Shown: piece after piece, positions 63,864 through 64,000 of the stretch | How the letters are laid out: each line of letters opens with the position of its first letter | How positions within the stretch are numbered: the stretch's first letter is position 1 | Source of the DNA: Tamaricihabitans halophyticus | GTDB taxonomy: Bacteria; Actinomycetota; Actinomycetes; Mycobacteriales; Pseudonocardiaceae | Direction: 5' to 3' | NCBI RefSeq assembly: GCF_004340875.1 | Contig: NZ_SLXQ01000004.1 | Coordinates: 248,001-312,000 of the forward strand | Length of the DNA stretch: 64,000 bases | Translations under genes and position numbers: made by a program | Notes under the pieces: generated by a model | The model's input: only the letters and a program-made list of their open reading frames with translations | Told to the model about the DNA's origin: nothing | Databases searched by the model: none

Positions 63864-64000
63864 TGGTCGATCTTGAGCAACTCGGTGCACGCATCCAGGC
63901 CGCCCGTACCGACTTCGGCCTCACGCTGCAGCAGCTCGCCGACCGCTCGGCGGTGAGCGTCAGCATGCTTTCCGCTATGGAGCGCGGCGCCAAGGCGCCA
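63864..64000 (+). CDS. XRE-family regulator, truncated by window end
   Basis: The first 45 codons of an XRE helix-turn-helix protein: GARIQAARTDFGLTLQQLADRSAVSVSMLSAMERGAKAP. The recognition helix and ERG turn are clear. The rest is outside the window. Its ATG directly follows the AT-rich palindrome, so it probably controls itself and the divergent PAT-MFS operon. Confidence 0.9.

Noticed and set aside
1-64000. tRNA or rRNA genes, transposases
   Set aside because: No T-loop GGTTCRA with matching acceptor stem, rRNA-like stretch, or transposase domain was seen.

Overview
The window is GC-rich DNA (roughly two-thirds GC by eye) with dense genes, frequent GTG/TTG starts and many four-base ATGA/GTGA stop-start overlaps. 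A partial type VII secretion ATPase, MbtH, XRE/DUF397 gene pairs, paired ClpP proteases with a PopR/ClgR-like regulator and IdeR-type iron boxes all point to an actinomycete. A filamentous member of the Pseudonocardiaceae is my best guess, but nothing here fixes the genus.

Layout. 1-4.5 kb: 3' part of eccC, a GNAT acetyltransferase and a small acidic protein closed by a perfect hairpin. 4.6-13.3 kb: an AtuA/CoA-transferase operon; an XRE/DUF397 locus divergent from three tiny overlapping ORFs; a phosphotransferase downstream of ilvD; a small methyltransferase. 13.3-25.7 kb: one long minus-strand C-P lyase (phosphonate) operon, phnD-C-E-F-G-H-I-(JK)-L-M followed by an inositol-monophosphatase-like gene and a ROK regulator. 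PhnJ and PhnK form one polypeptide, both PhnE permeases are fused, and no phnN, phnP or phnO is present. 26-31.3 kb: a secreted GH18 hydrolase, a ClpP pair with a PopR-like regulator, a MarR regulator and MgtE. 31.3-33.6 kb: a YidC-type insertase, a small membrane protein and an M23 peptidase.

33.8-57.8 kb: a hydroxamate siderophore cluster. It has an ornithine N-hydroxylase divergent from a heterodimeric ABC exporter, then an SBP lipoprotein - four-module NRPS - MbtH - acetyltransferase operon divergent from two FecCD permeases. Both divergent promoter regions hold DtxR/IdeR-like boxes. Reading the adenylation domains by eye gives acyl-hydroxyornithine-like, Ser, hydroxyornithine, acyl-hydroxyornithine-like. 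That is the order I recall for erythrochelin, but module 1 carries an N-methyltransferase and there are no epimerization domains. There is no thioesterase; the terminal C domain has Tyr in place of the catalytic His.

57.8-64 kb: a P450 with a 3Fe-4S ferredoxin, an Rv1733c-like membrane protein, a secreted arylsulfotransferase-like protein, an MFS transporter coupled to a PAT-type acetyltransferase, and the start of an XRE regulator.

The strongest candidates for something undescribed are the rewired C-P lyase operon (PhnJK fusion plus a phosphatase-like gene translationally coupled to phnM) and the N-methylated erythrochelin-like siderophore system with its complementary-degenerate exporter. 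A dispersed intergenic repeat with the core CGCGTTCTTT occurs at four gene ends. No tRNA, rRNA, CRISPR array or insertion sequence was found.
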